From contig NZ_BDAY01000020.1 in assembly GCF_001612685.1 (NCBI RefSeq), positions 1 to 64,000 of the forward strand: a DNA stretch of 64,000 nucleotides, given 5' to 3'. The position numbers and the translations under genes were made by a program. Source of the stretch: Nocardia altamirensis NBRC 108246 (GTDB lineage Bacteria; Actinomycetota; Actinomycetes; Mycobacteriales; Mycobacteriaceae). Shown in pieces: positions 16,286-24,254 of this stretch. Each line of letters starts with the position of its first letter. Position 1 is the first letter of the stretch. The notes beneath the pieces are model-generated. The model ran no database searches, was not told the origin of the DNA, and saw only the letters and a program-made list of their open reading frames with translations.

Positions 16286-16903
16286 TCAGGGCAGGGAATC
16301 GGCTGGTTCTTGGACTTGGCGGCGGGGGGACCAGCCGGGGCCGCCGGGTTGGGATCCGCGGAGGGTGATGGTGGGGTGGCGGGGGAGTTCGAGGTACATG
16401 CGGATGTCGTCGTAGCGGTCGTTGCCGATTTCGATGACGTTGGGGAGGCGGCCCCATTCGCGGAAGCCGAGTTGTTCGTACAGTTCGATCGCGCCGTGGT
16501 TGTTGCCTCGGACTCCGAGGGTGAGGGTTTCCAGTCCGGTGTTGCGTGCGTTGTCGATCAGGGCGGTGACGATCTGGCGGCCTAGGCCGAGTCCTCGGGC
16601 GGAGGGGTGGGCCATGACTCGTTCGACGGTGGCCGAATGCGCGAATACGGCGCCGGGCATGCGCCGCCACAGCCCCATTGCGGCAATGTGGTTGTCCGCC
16701 ATGGCGACAGCGAGGGCGGCGTCTCCTGCGCGGACTGCGGCGAGAACCCCGTCCAGCCATGCGTCGGTGTCGGCCCGGGTCGGTGGGGACAGGAAGCCGA
16801 TGGCGCCACCGAGTTCGGTCACATCGTGCAACAGCCGGTGCGTGCCGGCTTGTAGTCGAAGGTCGGCACTCGTCGGCCAGGTCAGGTCGATCTCGCTGGG
16901 CAC
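16286..16903 (-). CDS. GNAT family N-acetyltransferase
   Basis: 205-aa GNAT protein. The acetyl-CoA binding motif A is VMAHPSARGLGLGRQIVTALID (R/Q-x-x-G-x-G/A pattern in RGLGLG) and motif B is NNHGAIELYEQLGFREWG. The N-terminal half (LHDVTELGGAIGFLSPPTRAD) is typical of the actinobacterial subgroup. The last 25 residues are rich in Pro, Arg and Gly and probably disordered. It is divergent from the ArsR gene. Substrate unknown. Confidence 0.85.
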   Translation of the reverse strand: MPSEIDLTWPTSADLRLQAGTHRLLHDVTELGGAIGFLSPPTRADTDAWLDGVLAAVRAGDAALAVAMADNHIAAMGLWRRMPGAVFAHSATVERVMAHPSARGLGLGRQIVTALIDNARNTGLETLTLGVRGNNHGAIELYEQLGFREWGRLPNVIEIGNDRYDDIRMYLELPRHPTITLRGSQPGGPGWSPRRQVQEPADSLP

Positions 16904-16992
16904 AGCGGGGTTCCATCCTCATCAGTCGAACAACTAGAGCTCCGGACGGAGACGCTAGCGTCCGCCACCGACAAGCCCGCGCCTTGTATGCC

Positions 16993-17029
16993 TTGACGGT
17001 TATATAACTGAAATGGAATTATAGGGCGG
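16993..17029 (+). promoter_or_regulatory. Promoter/operator of the arsR-SRPBCC pair
   Basis: A TTGACG -35-like box at 16993 is followed by the AT-rich dyad TTATATAA (17000-17007) and AATTATA (17017-17023), directly before the GTG start at 17030. Such a palindrome overlapping the start fits an autoregulated ArsR operator. It is one of the most AT-rich spots nearby. Confidence 0.5.
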
Positions 17030-17347
17030 GTGACCGCGGTGGACGTTTTTCAGGTGTTGGCCGAGCCGAGCAGGCTGGCCATCTTGGAGGTGCTGCGGGA
17101 GGGGGAGCAGTCGGTAGGGGCGCTGGTGGCGGAGTTGCCGCTGAGTCAGCCCGCGGTGTCCAAGCATCTGCGCGTGCTCAAGGACGCGGGACTGGTCGAG
17201 GTCCGGGTCGACGCGCAGCGGCGGCTGTACCGGATTCGGCCGGAACCGCTTGTGGAGCTGGACGATTGGCTCGCGCCCTATCGGCGGCTGTGGAACACGC
17301 ATCTCGATCTGCTGGAAGAGCATCTCGAACGGAGGAGACGGACATGA
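17030..17347 (+). CDS. ArsR/SmtB family transcriptional regulator
   Basis: 105-aa winged-helix repressor. The recognition helix is in LPLSQPAVSKHLRVLKDAGLV, followed by the wing VRVDAQRRLYRI. No metal-binding Cys cluster (ELCVCD) is present, so it belongs to the metal-independent group often paired with SRPBCC/AHSA1 genes. The downstream SRPBCC ATG overlaps the stop (ATGA, 17344-17347), confirming the pairing. The start is a GTG at 17030; a GTG three codons later is possible. Confidence 0.9.
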   Translation: MTAVDVFQVLAEPSRLAILEVLREGEQSVGALVAELPLSQPAVSKHLRVLKDAGLVEVRVDAQRRLYRIRPEPLVELDDWLAPYRRLWNTHLDLLEEHLERRRRT

Positions 17348-17844
17348 GCGAGGCACAACTTCGAACCGACGGAGCCCGGCCCGCGGTGCGGCTGGAGCGG
17401 GAGCTGCCGGATCCGCCAGCGGTGGTGTGGCGGGCGATCACCGATCGTGACGAACTGCGGGCGTGGTTCCCGTGCGATGTGGATGTGGCGGGCGGCGTCT
17501 GGGCGGTCGGCGCGACGATCACCTTCCGGTTCGAGGGGGAAGCGGACGGGATGTCGCTGACCGGTGAGGTATTTACCGTCGACGAGCCGAAGCTGTTGGA
17601 ATTCAGTTGGGGCGACGAGCGACTGCGTTTCGAGCTGGCCGCGCGCGGCGGCGGCACGCATCTCGTGCTGATCAACGAGCTGGCCCCGGACACCGCGGCG
17701 CGCAATGCGGCGGGCTGGGAGATCTGCCTCGACCATCTCGCGGGGCTGGCGCCGTCCGACGACGCGTGGAAGCCGCTCTTCGAGTCCTACTCTGCCGCTT
17801 TCGAACCCCTCGTCGGACCCCAGTCCGGCCCGCCGAAGGCCTGA
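17344..17844 (+). CDS. SRPBCC (AHSA1-like) family protein
   Basis: 166 aa. VRLERELPDPPAVVWRAITD and LRAWFPCDVDVAGGVWAVG form the start of the AHSA1 fold, with LIHELAP-like LINELAPDTAARNAAGWEICLDHL as the C-terminal helix. It is translationally coupled to the ArsR gene through a 4-nt overlap, a very common pair in actinobacteria whose function is largely unknown. It binds a hydrophobic ligand or acts as an Hsp90-activator-like domain. Confidence 0.88.
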   Translation: MSEAQLRTDGARPAVRLERELPDPPAVVWRAITDRDELRAWFPCDVDVAGGVWAVGATITFRFEGEADGMSLTGEVFTVDEPKLLEFSWGDERLRFELAARGGGTHLVLINELAPDTAARNAAGWEICLDHLAGLAPSDDAWKPLFESYSAAFEPLVGPQSGPPKA

Positions 17845-17940
17845 AGGGCGGCGGTCGAGTCCCACTCGCGGTGACGCCGGTTCCGGTGGCAGGGCAAGTG
17901 GGGACTGTATGCAGCGTGGCGCGATTCCTAGCGTTGATAA

Positions 17941-17993
17941 CTGCCGACTTGTCCGAGGCTCCTACCGTTGGCAGCTGCGGACTTGTCCGAGGC
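17941..17993. repeat. 34-bp direct repeat upstream of small gene
   Basis: CTGCCGACTTGTCCGAGGC at 17941-17959 and CTGCGGACTTGTCCGAGGC at 17975-17993 differ at one position. Both are followed by GTTGGCAG- or CTGGCAG-like sequence. They lie in the 5' region of the next gene and may be a duplicated regulator site. Confidence 0.6.
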
Positions 17994-18014
17994 GATCACT
18001 GGCAGGAGTTGTTG

Positions 18015-18257
18015 ATGAGATTTTCCGAGGAGCTGGCGGACTGGACCGACTGGTATGTCGCCGAATTCTTGCTCGGCCGCGCTTTGGGAATCTTCCCGGA
18101 ATCGGCACAGTTCCAGGACGTCGAGGAAGTCGTTCTCCTGCCAAGTCCCGTCGGCAACGCCCTGCGCGGCGCCCTGCAACACCTGACCGGCGCAGGCATC
18201 CTCGAAAACCACGACGAATCAGACCAGTACCGCTGGTCTCCCCGACGCACGCGGTGA
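18015..18257 (+). CDS. Hypothetical protein (80 aa)
   Basis: 80 aa beginning MRFSEELADWTDWYVAEFLL and ending YRWSPRRTR. The ATG at 18015 has AGGAG 6 nt upstream, which is the main support. The second half (LPSPVGNALRGALQHLTGAGILEN) looks like a small helix-turn-helix or winged-helix fold, but I do not recognise a family. The stop codon is the first part of the palindromic element at 18257. Confidence 0.55.
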   Translation: MRFSEELADWTDWYVAEFLLGRALGIFPESAQFQDVEEVVLLPSPVGNALRGALQHLTGAGILENHDESDQYRWSPRRTR

Positions 18258-18315
18258 CGAGTGGCACATGGCTGCGGCAAAGTGCGAGTAGCCCCCTCCA
18301 TGGTGTGCCACTCGT
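18257..18315. repeat. 59-bp palindromic element, copy 1
   Basis: Perfect 12-bp terminal inverted repeats ACGAGTGGCACA/TGTGCCACTCGT enclose 35 bp. The first base is the last base of the upstream TGA. The reverse complement is about 83% identical (49/59) to 32700-32758. Confidence 0.8.
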
Positions 18316-18372
18316 GGTCGGTGATCTTGGAAATTCCCGTGTGGGGGACGGCGATGGTGGAATGCTGGGGGC

Positions 18373-18537
18373 ATGGCTGAGCGCTGGTATTACTGCTTGA
18401 AGCACAAGCGGGCCGAGAATGGGCGGCAGTGCTGGTTCCGGGATCGGATGGGCCCGTATCCGGATCAGGCGACCGCCGAGCGCGCGTTGGAGATCGTCAA
18501 GGCGCGCAACGCGCAGGCCGATGCCGGGGAGGATTGA
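18373..18537 (+). CDS. Small SPOR-like protein (54 aa)
   Basis: 54 aa: MAERWYYCLKHKRAENGRQC, then WFRDRMGPYPDQATAERALEIVKARN and an acidic tail. Very short actinobacterial proteins with a 'WYYCLKH...GC..R.RMGPYP...A..ALE' pattern are, as I recall, widespread and often annotated as SPOR-domain or hypothetical. The composition, the clean ATG and the TGA in a coding-like frame support it. It lies between the palindromic element and ppm1. Function unknown. Confidence 0.72.
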   Translation: MAERWYYCLKHKRAENGRQCWFRDRMGPYPDQATAERALEIVKARNAQADAGED

Positions 18538-18782
18538 CCAGGTCGGCAGGGGTTCTGCTGCGCGGCAAGTGATCTCGTAACGCCGCGGCAGGCATCGGCA
18601 GGAAACGGCACGCCAAAGGTGATCTTGTGGCGGCCGTCGGCATGTCCGGATCACAGCGACCAGGTATATCCACTCAGGCCCTCTTCAGTTCGATCAAGTA
18701 CGGTTTTCTCCGAATCAGACGAATGCTCGGTGGCCCTGTCGTTGGCTGCCAGCTGGACCAGGATCAGCAGGGAGGGCGACCC

Positions 18783-19502
18783 TTGAGGGTTACCGTTGTT
18801 GTGCCGACCTACAACGAGCGGGACAATCTGCCGGTTGCGGTGGAGCGGCTGACGGCGCTGCCGGTGCCCGACCTGCACGTCCTCGTTGTCGACGACAATT
18901 CGCCGGACGGCACGGGCGAGGTGGCCGACAAGCTGGCCGCGGAGCTGCCGAACGTGGTCGGCGTGCTGCATCGCACCGAGAAGGACGGCCTCGGCCGCGC
19001 CTACATCGCCGGGATCACCAGGGCGCTGGACGAGGGCGCCGACGTGATTCTGCAGATGGACGCCGACCTGTCGCATCCGGCCGAGGTGATTCCGTCGATG
19101 CTGGAGAAGCTGGCGACCACCGATGCCGGTGTCGTGCTCGGGTCGCGGTACGTGCCCGGCGGCTCCACCGCCGCCGAGTGGAAGTGGTACCGCAAGGCGC
19201 TCTCCGCCTGGGCCAACTTCTACGTGAACCTGATCCTGCGCCTGAAGGTGAAGGACGCGACCGCCGGGTTCAAGGCGTGGAAGGCGGACACGCTGCGTGC
19301 CATCGACGTCGGCTCGATCCGCAGCAACGGGTACTCGTTCCAGGTCGAGATGAACTATCGGACGGTCAAGAAGGGCATCGAGATCGCCGAGGTGCCGATC
19401 CGGTTCGAGGAGCGCACCCTCGGCGCCTCCAAGATGAGCCTGAAGGTGCAGCTGGAATCGGCGCTGATGCCGTGGAAGCTGCTTTTCGGTCGCTCGGTCT
19501 AG
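18783..19502 (+). CDS. ppm1: Polyprenol monophosphomannose synthase
   Basis: 239-aa family 2 glycosyltransferase that transfers mannose from GDP-mannose to polyprenyl phosphate, making the mannose donor for lipomannan, lipoarabinomannan and protein mannosylation. Motifs: VVVPTYNERDNLP at the start, VVDDNSPDGTGEVAD, the metal-binding QMDADLSHP, and GFKAWK. It lacks the membrane lipoprotein N-acyltransferase domain fused to it in M. tuberculosis Ppm1 (Rv2051c). The start is a TTG at 18783 with GGGAGGG 6-7 nt upstream; the frame upstream is open but noisy. It ends at a strong terminator. Confidence 0.93.
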   Translation: MRVTVVVPTYNERDNLPVAVERLTALPVPDLHVLVVDDNSPDGTGEVADKLAAELPNVVGVLHRTEKDGLGRAYIAGITRALDEGADVILQMDADLSHPAEVIPSMLEKLATTDAGVVLGSRYVPGGSTAAEWKWYRKALSAWANFYVNLILRLKVKDATAGFKAWKADTLRAIDVGSIRSNGYSFQVEMNYRTVKKGIEIAEVPIRFEERTLGASKMSLKVQLESALMPWKLLFGRSV

Positions 19503-19510
19503 ATCTGCAT

Positions 19511-19545
19511 CAGGGCCCCGCATCCGCAAAGGATGTGGGGCCCTG
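19511..19545. terminator. Bidirectional terminator between ppm1 and DUF6069
   Basis: 15-bp stem CAGGGCCCCGCATCC/GGATGTGGGGCCCTG with one G-U pair and a GCAAA loop. It shares the core GGCCCCGCATCC with the terminator at 46163-46204. Confidence 0.85.
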
Positions 19546-19561
19546 TGCTGTTCGCGGGCGT

Positions 19562-19999
19562 TCAGTTGGCGGCCAGCCCGCGCCGCAGCGCTTCCAAACC
19601 GACGACGAGGACCGGCGCCAGCACGATGTGCATGACCGACAGCGCGACGGTGGTCGCCGTGTCGAAGGCGGCGGCGAGCGTGAGGCCGATGGTCGCGACG
19701 GCGAGCACGCTGCCGACGATCTGGGCCACCCGCAGCACGCCGACCCAGACGTAGGAGATCAGCGCCGCCAGGGTCATGCCGACGAGCAGCGGGACCGCGG
19801 ACGAGAAGACGACCCCGCCGCCGCCGACGTAGGTGGTGACCCCCTTGTCGACGACCTCGAAGGAGCCGCCCGCCGCCTCGCCGAGCAGCCAGACGATCAG
19901 GTTGACGACGACAGCGACGATGACGCTGCCGACGATGGCGATCGGCCGGTTGACGCCGGGGATCCGCAGGGACTGTGTGGTGGTTTGCGCGATGCTCAT
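19562..19999 (-). CDS. DUF6069 family integral membrane protein
   Basis: 145 aa with four predicted transmembrane segments (IAIVGSVIVAVVVNLIVWLL; FSSAVPLLVGMTLAALISYVW; QIVGSVLAVATIGLTLAAA; a last one near MHIVLAPVLVVGL). It resembles the DUF6069 membrane proteins common in actinobacteria. The 5' region holds a TGCATAGTGTGAG-type AT-richer segment, the probable promoter. It converges with ppm1. Function unknown. Confidence 0.75.
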   Translation of the reverse strand: MSIAQTTTQSLRIPGVNRPIAIVGSVIVAVVVNLIVWLLGEAAGGSFEVVDKGVTTYVGGGGVVFSSAVPLLVGMTLAALISYVWVGVLRVAQIVGSVLAVATIGLTLAAAFDTATTVALSVMHIVLAPVLVVGLEALRRGLAAN

Positions 20000-20123
20000 G
20001 ATCTTTTTCCCTCATCCGAAGCTATGTGGCTTGGTACTGAGGACAATCGTGATACCTAAACAATTGTTGAGGTCAAATCGTGCATAGTGTGAGCTGGATC
20101 ACGTAGCGCGCCGATGCGCGCGC

Positions 20124-21560
20124 TCAGTCCGCGTCGGGTTTCGGCCAGTCCAGCAACGTGTCGACGAACAGCTGGCGGACCGCGGCCACCTTGTCGTCCA
20201 TATCGTTGGGATCCCAGTCCCGCACGTCGATAGGGTCGAGGATCGCGACATCCACGGTGCCCCGCCGCGCGACCATCTCGTTGCGCCAAGAGATTTCACC
20301 CGCATTGCGGATGACGATCGGGATGATCGGCACGCCTGCCTGGATGGCGATATGAAAGGCGCCCTTCTTGAACGGGCCGACATCCGGTGTGTAGGAACGG
20401 GTTCCCTCGGGCGCGACGGCGATCGACAACCCACCGCGCAGTGTCTCGACGACCGGCACCAGTGCGGCTTTGGCCTTGGCGGTGCTCGACCGATCGATGA
20501 AGGTCACGCCGACGAAGCGCATCAGTGGGCCGAAGATCGGATTGCTGGTCAGCTCCTTCTTGCCGATGCCGGTGACGCCGCCGCCGAGCACCTCGGGAAC
20601 GATGACGATGTCGAACTGGCTCTGATGGTTGAACAGGAAGACCGCGGGCCGGGGTGCGCGCGCGTTGGCGGCGCCGGTCACCCGCAGCTGGACGCCGGTG
20701 ATGCTGAGGGTGTTGCTCGCGGCGTGCGCCATCAGCGCGTCGGCCATCTGCTGTCGGTCCTTGGTCGGCGACTTCGCCGCGACGCCGTAGAACGCGCCGC
20801 CGAGCAGGCCAGCGAATCCCGCTGCGGTGCGGCCGTAGTCGGTCAGGCGCGGGGCCTGGCGTGGACGGAAGTGCAGCGTCGGCCAGCCCTGCTCGCCCGC
20901 TGTGGCGGTGAGCGACGGATCCGGGTTCACCGCAACCGGGTGCCCGACCAGCGACAGCAGTGGTAGATCGGCGCTGCCGTCGGCATATGCGTAGCTGCGG
21001 GCGAGATCCACGCCGTTGTCCGCGGCGAACTCACGCACTGCCTCGGCCTTGCCGTTGCGCCACAGCGTCTTTCCGTCGGCATACCCGGTGAGGATGGCCT
21101 CCTGGGTCGCCATCGGCGTGTACAGCACGTGCTCGACACCGAGCGCGGCCGCGGCGGGCGCCACCTGGAAGCGGGTCGCCGAGCTGGCCAGCACGACCGT
21201 GTGCCCGGCCGCCTGGTGGACCCGGATCAGTTGCCACGCTTCGGGATACAGGTGGCCGTAGACGGTGCGCTTGAACAGCCGCGCACCGAGTTCGTCCAGC
21301 TCCGCCTCCGGCTTGCCCGCCAGCGCCTCGGCCAGCTGGCGCAGGAACCGGCCGTATTCGCCGTCGGTGGTGGCGTTGCGGATGCCGCCGAGCAGCACGT
21401 CTTCGGCGCCGCGACGGCCGAACAGCCGCAGCAGCCGCTTTCGTGGGAATCCGTCGATGACCGTGCCGCCGAAGTCGAAGATCGCGGCGATCTCGGGACC
21501 CTGCGGACCGGACCGGATGGCGGTGATCGCGGTTGCCAGCCCGGCGTTGGGCACCGTCAT
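20124..21560 (-). CDS. plsC: Fused HAD-like phosphatase / 1-acyl-glycerol-3-phosphate acyltransferase (PlsC)
   Basis: 478 aa, two domains. Residues about 25-240 are a HAD-IB fold: motif I FDFGGTVID, motif II VVLASSATRF, a conserved Lys in GKTLWRNGKAEA, and motif IV YADGSADLPLL. Motif I should be DxDxT, but the second Asp is Gly (codon GGC), so phosphatase activity is doubtful. Residues about 285-470 are an LPLAT domain with NHQSQFD (H-x4-D), GVTFIDR, EGTRSYT and a P-rich IIPIVIRN, all intact. This matches the mycobacterial Rv2483c arrangement and probably makes phosphatidic acid. plsB lies 85 bp upstream on the same strand. Confidence 0.9.
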   Translation of the reverse strand: MTVPNAGLATAITAIRSGPQGPEIAAIFDFGGTVIDGFPRKRLLRLFGRRGAEDVLLGGIRNATTDGEYGRFLRQLAEALAGKPEAELDELGARLFKRTVYGHLYPEAWQLIRVHQAAGHTVVLASSATRFQVAPAAAALGVEHVLYTPMATQEAILTGYADGKTLWRNGKAEAVREFAADNGVDLARSYAYADGSADLPLLSLVGHPVAVNPDPSLTATAGEQGWPTLHFRPRQAPRLTDYGRTAAGFAGLLGGAFYGVAAKSPTKDRQQMADALMAHAASNTLSITGVQLRVTGAANARAPRPAVFLFNHQSQFDIVIVPEVLGGGVTGIGKKELTSNPIFGPLMRFVGVTFIDRSSTAKAKAALVPVVETLRGGLSIAVAPEGTRSYTPDVGPFKKGAFHIAIQAGVPIIPIVIRNAGEISWRNEMVARRGTVDVAILDPIDVRDWDPNDMDDKVAAVRQLFVDTLLDWPKPDAD

Positions 21561-21645
21561 CTCAGCTCCTGCTTTCCTGCGGATACCCGCAGTGGGTCGG
21601 CGCCGAGGCGCGCGGTACCTCCGGACAGCCCGGCAGGCAACTCCC

Positions 21646-24108
21646 TCACCGGTTCTCCCGATTGGACGGGTCGAGCGCGGCCGCCTGCGAGATCCTGGCC
21701 CCGATGGTGCGCAGCCGTTCGGCGAATTCCACTCTGCGCTCGGTCAAGTCGGCCCTGCGCTTGGCCGAATCATCGGACACCGGTTCGAGCAGCCCGTAGT
21801 TGCCCGCGAGTTTCAGTGCGGAGGTGAACAATTCGGTGGAGACCGATTCCGGACTGTGCAGCCGCTGCTGCAGCATCATCTGCTTGCCCACCGACACACA
21901 CTCGGCGATGAACTGCTTGCGATCGAGCTCGACCTCGGGGTCGCGCGCGGCCAGCCGCTCGGCCACCACCAGCTGCGCGTCGAAGAACGACCGGAGTACG
22001 CGGTGCGCCATCATGAACCCGGAGTCGGTCAGCACGGCCATGACGTCCGAACCGAGGGTGTTCTCCCGCGTGTGACTGTGCCACTCCGGATCCAAGAGCA
22101 GCATCTCGGCGGTCATCTGCTCGGCGAACTCGGCCCGCTCGGGGAAGAAGAACTCGAACTTCAGCAGATCGCGCAGCCGGAACGCCTCGTCCCAGCCGGT
22201 GCTCAGCTGGTCGGCGCCGTCGCTGTCCAGCGCGGCCAGGATGGACAATTCGAGGATGGCGCGGTTGACGAACCAGTGCACCGCGCTGTTGCGATAGAAC
22301 GCCGCCTCCAGGTGCGCGCCCGCCTCGATCGAATACACCGGCTCCAGCCCGCCGCGGTAGACGGTGACCACCTTGGCCAGCGAGAGTTGTTCCAGCACAA
22401 CGGCAAGGCCCTGATCGTCGCGCAACGCCGTGAGCTCGCCGCGGGGCAGATCGCGCTTCTCGATGTAGCCGAGCACCGGCGCGAGCACGGTGCGCACCTC
22501 GCCGAGCGTGAGCGCGCGCTCGTGCACGCCGAGCAGTGCGAGGGTGACCAGCGCGTTGACCGTGATCGGGGTGACCGCGTTGATGCCGACGGCGATCTCG
22601 AACGCCAAGCGCTGCACGGCCTTCCGTTCCAGCTCGGCGACCTCGGGCTTTTCCGGCTCGCCGTGCCCGGTCTCGGTGAGCCCGGTCGGCGCAGGCTCGG
22701 TGCGATGCAGCGGGATGGTCAGCGGTGGCGTGGTGAGCGGATCGCCGTGCGCCGCAAGCCGATCGCGCGCCGACAGCGGCGCGCCGAACCGGACGTACAC
22801 GTGCCCGGCCGAATGCTGTTGGCTGCGTACGTAACGGGCCAGCCAGGCGAGGCCCTCCGGCCGCTTCTTGCCGCCGACCTGTTCGGTGGCGATGGCGCCG
22901 AGCTCGTTGAGCCGTTCGTAGGTGATCGACACCGGAACCAGCATCACGTCCTCGACCCGGTCCGCACGCACCGCTGCCGCAAGGTAGTTGAGCAGTCCGT
23001 AGCGCGGCGGCCGCAGCTTGCCGGTGCGGGTGCGGCCGCCCTCGAAGTACCACTCCATGTTGAAGCGCTTGGCGAGCAGATAGGCGAAGTACTCCTCGAC
23101 CACCGCCTTGTACACCTCGTCGTCGCCGAAGCTGCGCCGGATGAAGACGGTGCCGGTGCGGCGGGCGATCGGCCCCATCGGCCAGAAGCTCAGGTTGGCG
23201 CCGCCGATCACGTGGTTCGGCGGGAAATCGTTGCGCGCCAGCACATCACCGAGCACGAACGCGTCGACATAGGAGCGGTGCGATGGCAGGAACACCAGTG
23301 GGTAGCGACGGTTGAGATCACGCAGCGCGGCCAGCCCCGAGTCGTCGGAGTCCACCTTCCATGTCGAGGCGTGGATCGGCCGCATCGCCTGGGTGAACAG
23401 GTCGGAGACCAATCTGCTTTGGGCGGCGACGAGTTCGTTCAACGCCTTCTCGGCGCGGTGGTACACCTCGTGCGGGCTCGCGCCGATCTGGTCGGCGATG
23501 AGCTCGAGCCTGCGCTCGAAGGCGGGCGAGTCGAGGATCTCCTCGGCGACCAGCCGCGGCACCTTGTAGCGGTCGCCGATGATGGTGCGTTCGGCGCGCT
23601 CCAGCGCGACCACAGCGGCGCGCACGATGGCGCGGGCGAACGGCTCCGTGGTGCCCTTGGCGACCAGCGCGGCCGCCTCCGGGTTGTTCGTGCGCAACTC
23701 GCTGAGCAACGCGGGTTGCCCGGTCAGCACCACATGCCGGTTCGGCTCCCCGACCAGTTTGCGCTGCGCGAGCCGGTTCGGCTTGCGCGGATTGGTCAAC
23801 AGCGCCATGTCCGCGAACGTGATTCGCCGGACCCCGTCGCGTTCGGCAGGCAGCCACAGCACGCGCACGGGCACCACTAGCGGATCGTCGGTGCGGCCGA
23901 CCAGCCGACCGGCCACGGCGCCCGCGTCCAGGTCGAGCTGGGTGATCGGCGCGGTGGTGCCGAACTCCGCGGCGATCCCGCCTTCAGCCAGCCAGCTGCC
24001 GATGACTTCGCGTTCCACCGCGGACGCCGCGTCGACCAGGGCCACCACCGACCCCGGTGCCGACACTCGCTGGATATGCGCGGTCGATCCGCCGTGGTGC
24101 TCGATCAT
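21646..24108 (-). CDS. plsB: Glycerol-3-phosphate 1-O-acyltransferase
   Basis: 820-aa membrane-associated enzyme that makes 1-acyl-glycerol-3-phosphate from G3P and acyl donors, the first step of phospholipid and triacylglycerol synthesis. Motif block 1 is PSHRSYVDAFVLG (H-x4-D catalytic dyad), block 2 is GPIARRTGTVFIRRSF, block 3 is YFEGGRTRTGKL and block 4 is VMLVPVSITYE. The length is near that of other PlsB proteins. The ATG at 24108 is chosen because GGAGGG lies 6 nt upstream, rather than the in-frame TTG five codons earlier. It is upstream of plsC on the same strand, as Rv2482c and Rv2483c are in M. tuberculosis, so the two catalyse successive steps. Confidence 0.94.
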   Translation of the reverse strand: MIEHHGGSTAHIQRVSAPGSVVALVDAASAVEREVIGSWLAEGGIAAEFGTTAPITQLDLDAGAVAGRLVGRTDDPLVVPVRVLWLPAERDGVRRITFADMALLTNPRKPNRLAQRKLVGEPNRHVVLTGQPALLSELRTNNPEAAALVAKGTTEPFARAIVRAAVVALERAERTIIGDRYKVPRLVAEEILDSPAFERRLELIADQIGASPHEVYHRAEKALNELVAAQSRLVSDLFTQAMRPIHASTWKVDSDDSGLAALRDLNRRYPLVFLPSHRSYVDAFVLGDVLARNDFPPNHVIGGANLSFWPMGPIARRTGTVFIRRSFGDDEVYKAVVEEYFAYLLAKRFNMEWYFEGGRTRTGKLRPPRYGLLNYLAAAVRADRVEDVMLVPVSITYERLNELGAIATEQVGGKKRPEGLAWLARYVRSQQHSAGHVYVRFGAPLSARDRLAAHGDPLTTPPLTIPLHRTEPAPTGLTETGHGEPEKPEVAELERKAVQRLAFEIAVGINAVTPITVNALVTLALLGVHERALTLGEVRTVLAPVLGYIEKRDLPRGELTALRDDQGLAVVLEQLSLAKVVTVYRGGLEPVYSIEAGAHLEAAFYRNSAVHWFVNRAILELSILAALDSDGADQLSTGWDEAFRLRDLLKFEFFFPERAEFAEQMTAEMLLLDPEWHSHTRENTLGSDVMAVLTDSGFMMAHRVLRSFFDAQLVVAERLAARDPEVELDRKQFIAECVSVGKQMMLQQRLHSPESVSTELFTSALKLAGNYGLLEPVSDDSAKRRADLTERRVEFAERLRTIGARISQAAALDPSNRENR

Positions 24109-24254
24109 TGCCGGTCCCTCCAAGTGACTATCCCCCTATTGAATCCCCCGGAGGCCGATCCGCGCAGGCACTCGGGCCCGCAAGTCGACCGCGGAGTCTG
24201 GAATCGGGCCCTGCCTTCCTACGCCCGGCTCGGCTGTCGGCTTAGGCTGCCGAG

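Noticed and set aside
18257..18315. Simple rho-independent terminator
   Set aside because: A terminator role is possible, but the high similarity of the full 59 bp, not just the stem, to another locus shows it is a repeated element.
21770..23053. 427-codon frame inside plsB
   Set aside because: Shadow frame on the same strand with Arg/Ala/Gly-rich sequence; the PlsB frame holds all catalytic motifs.
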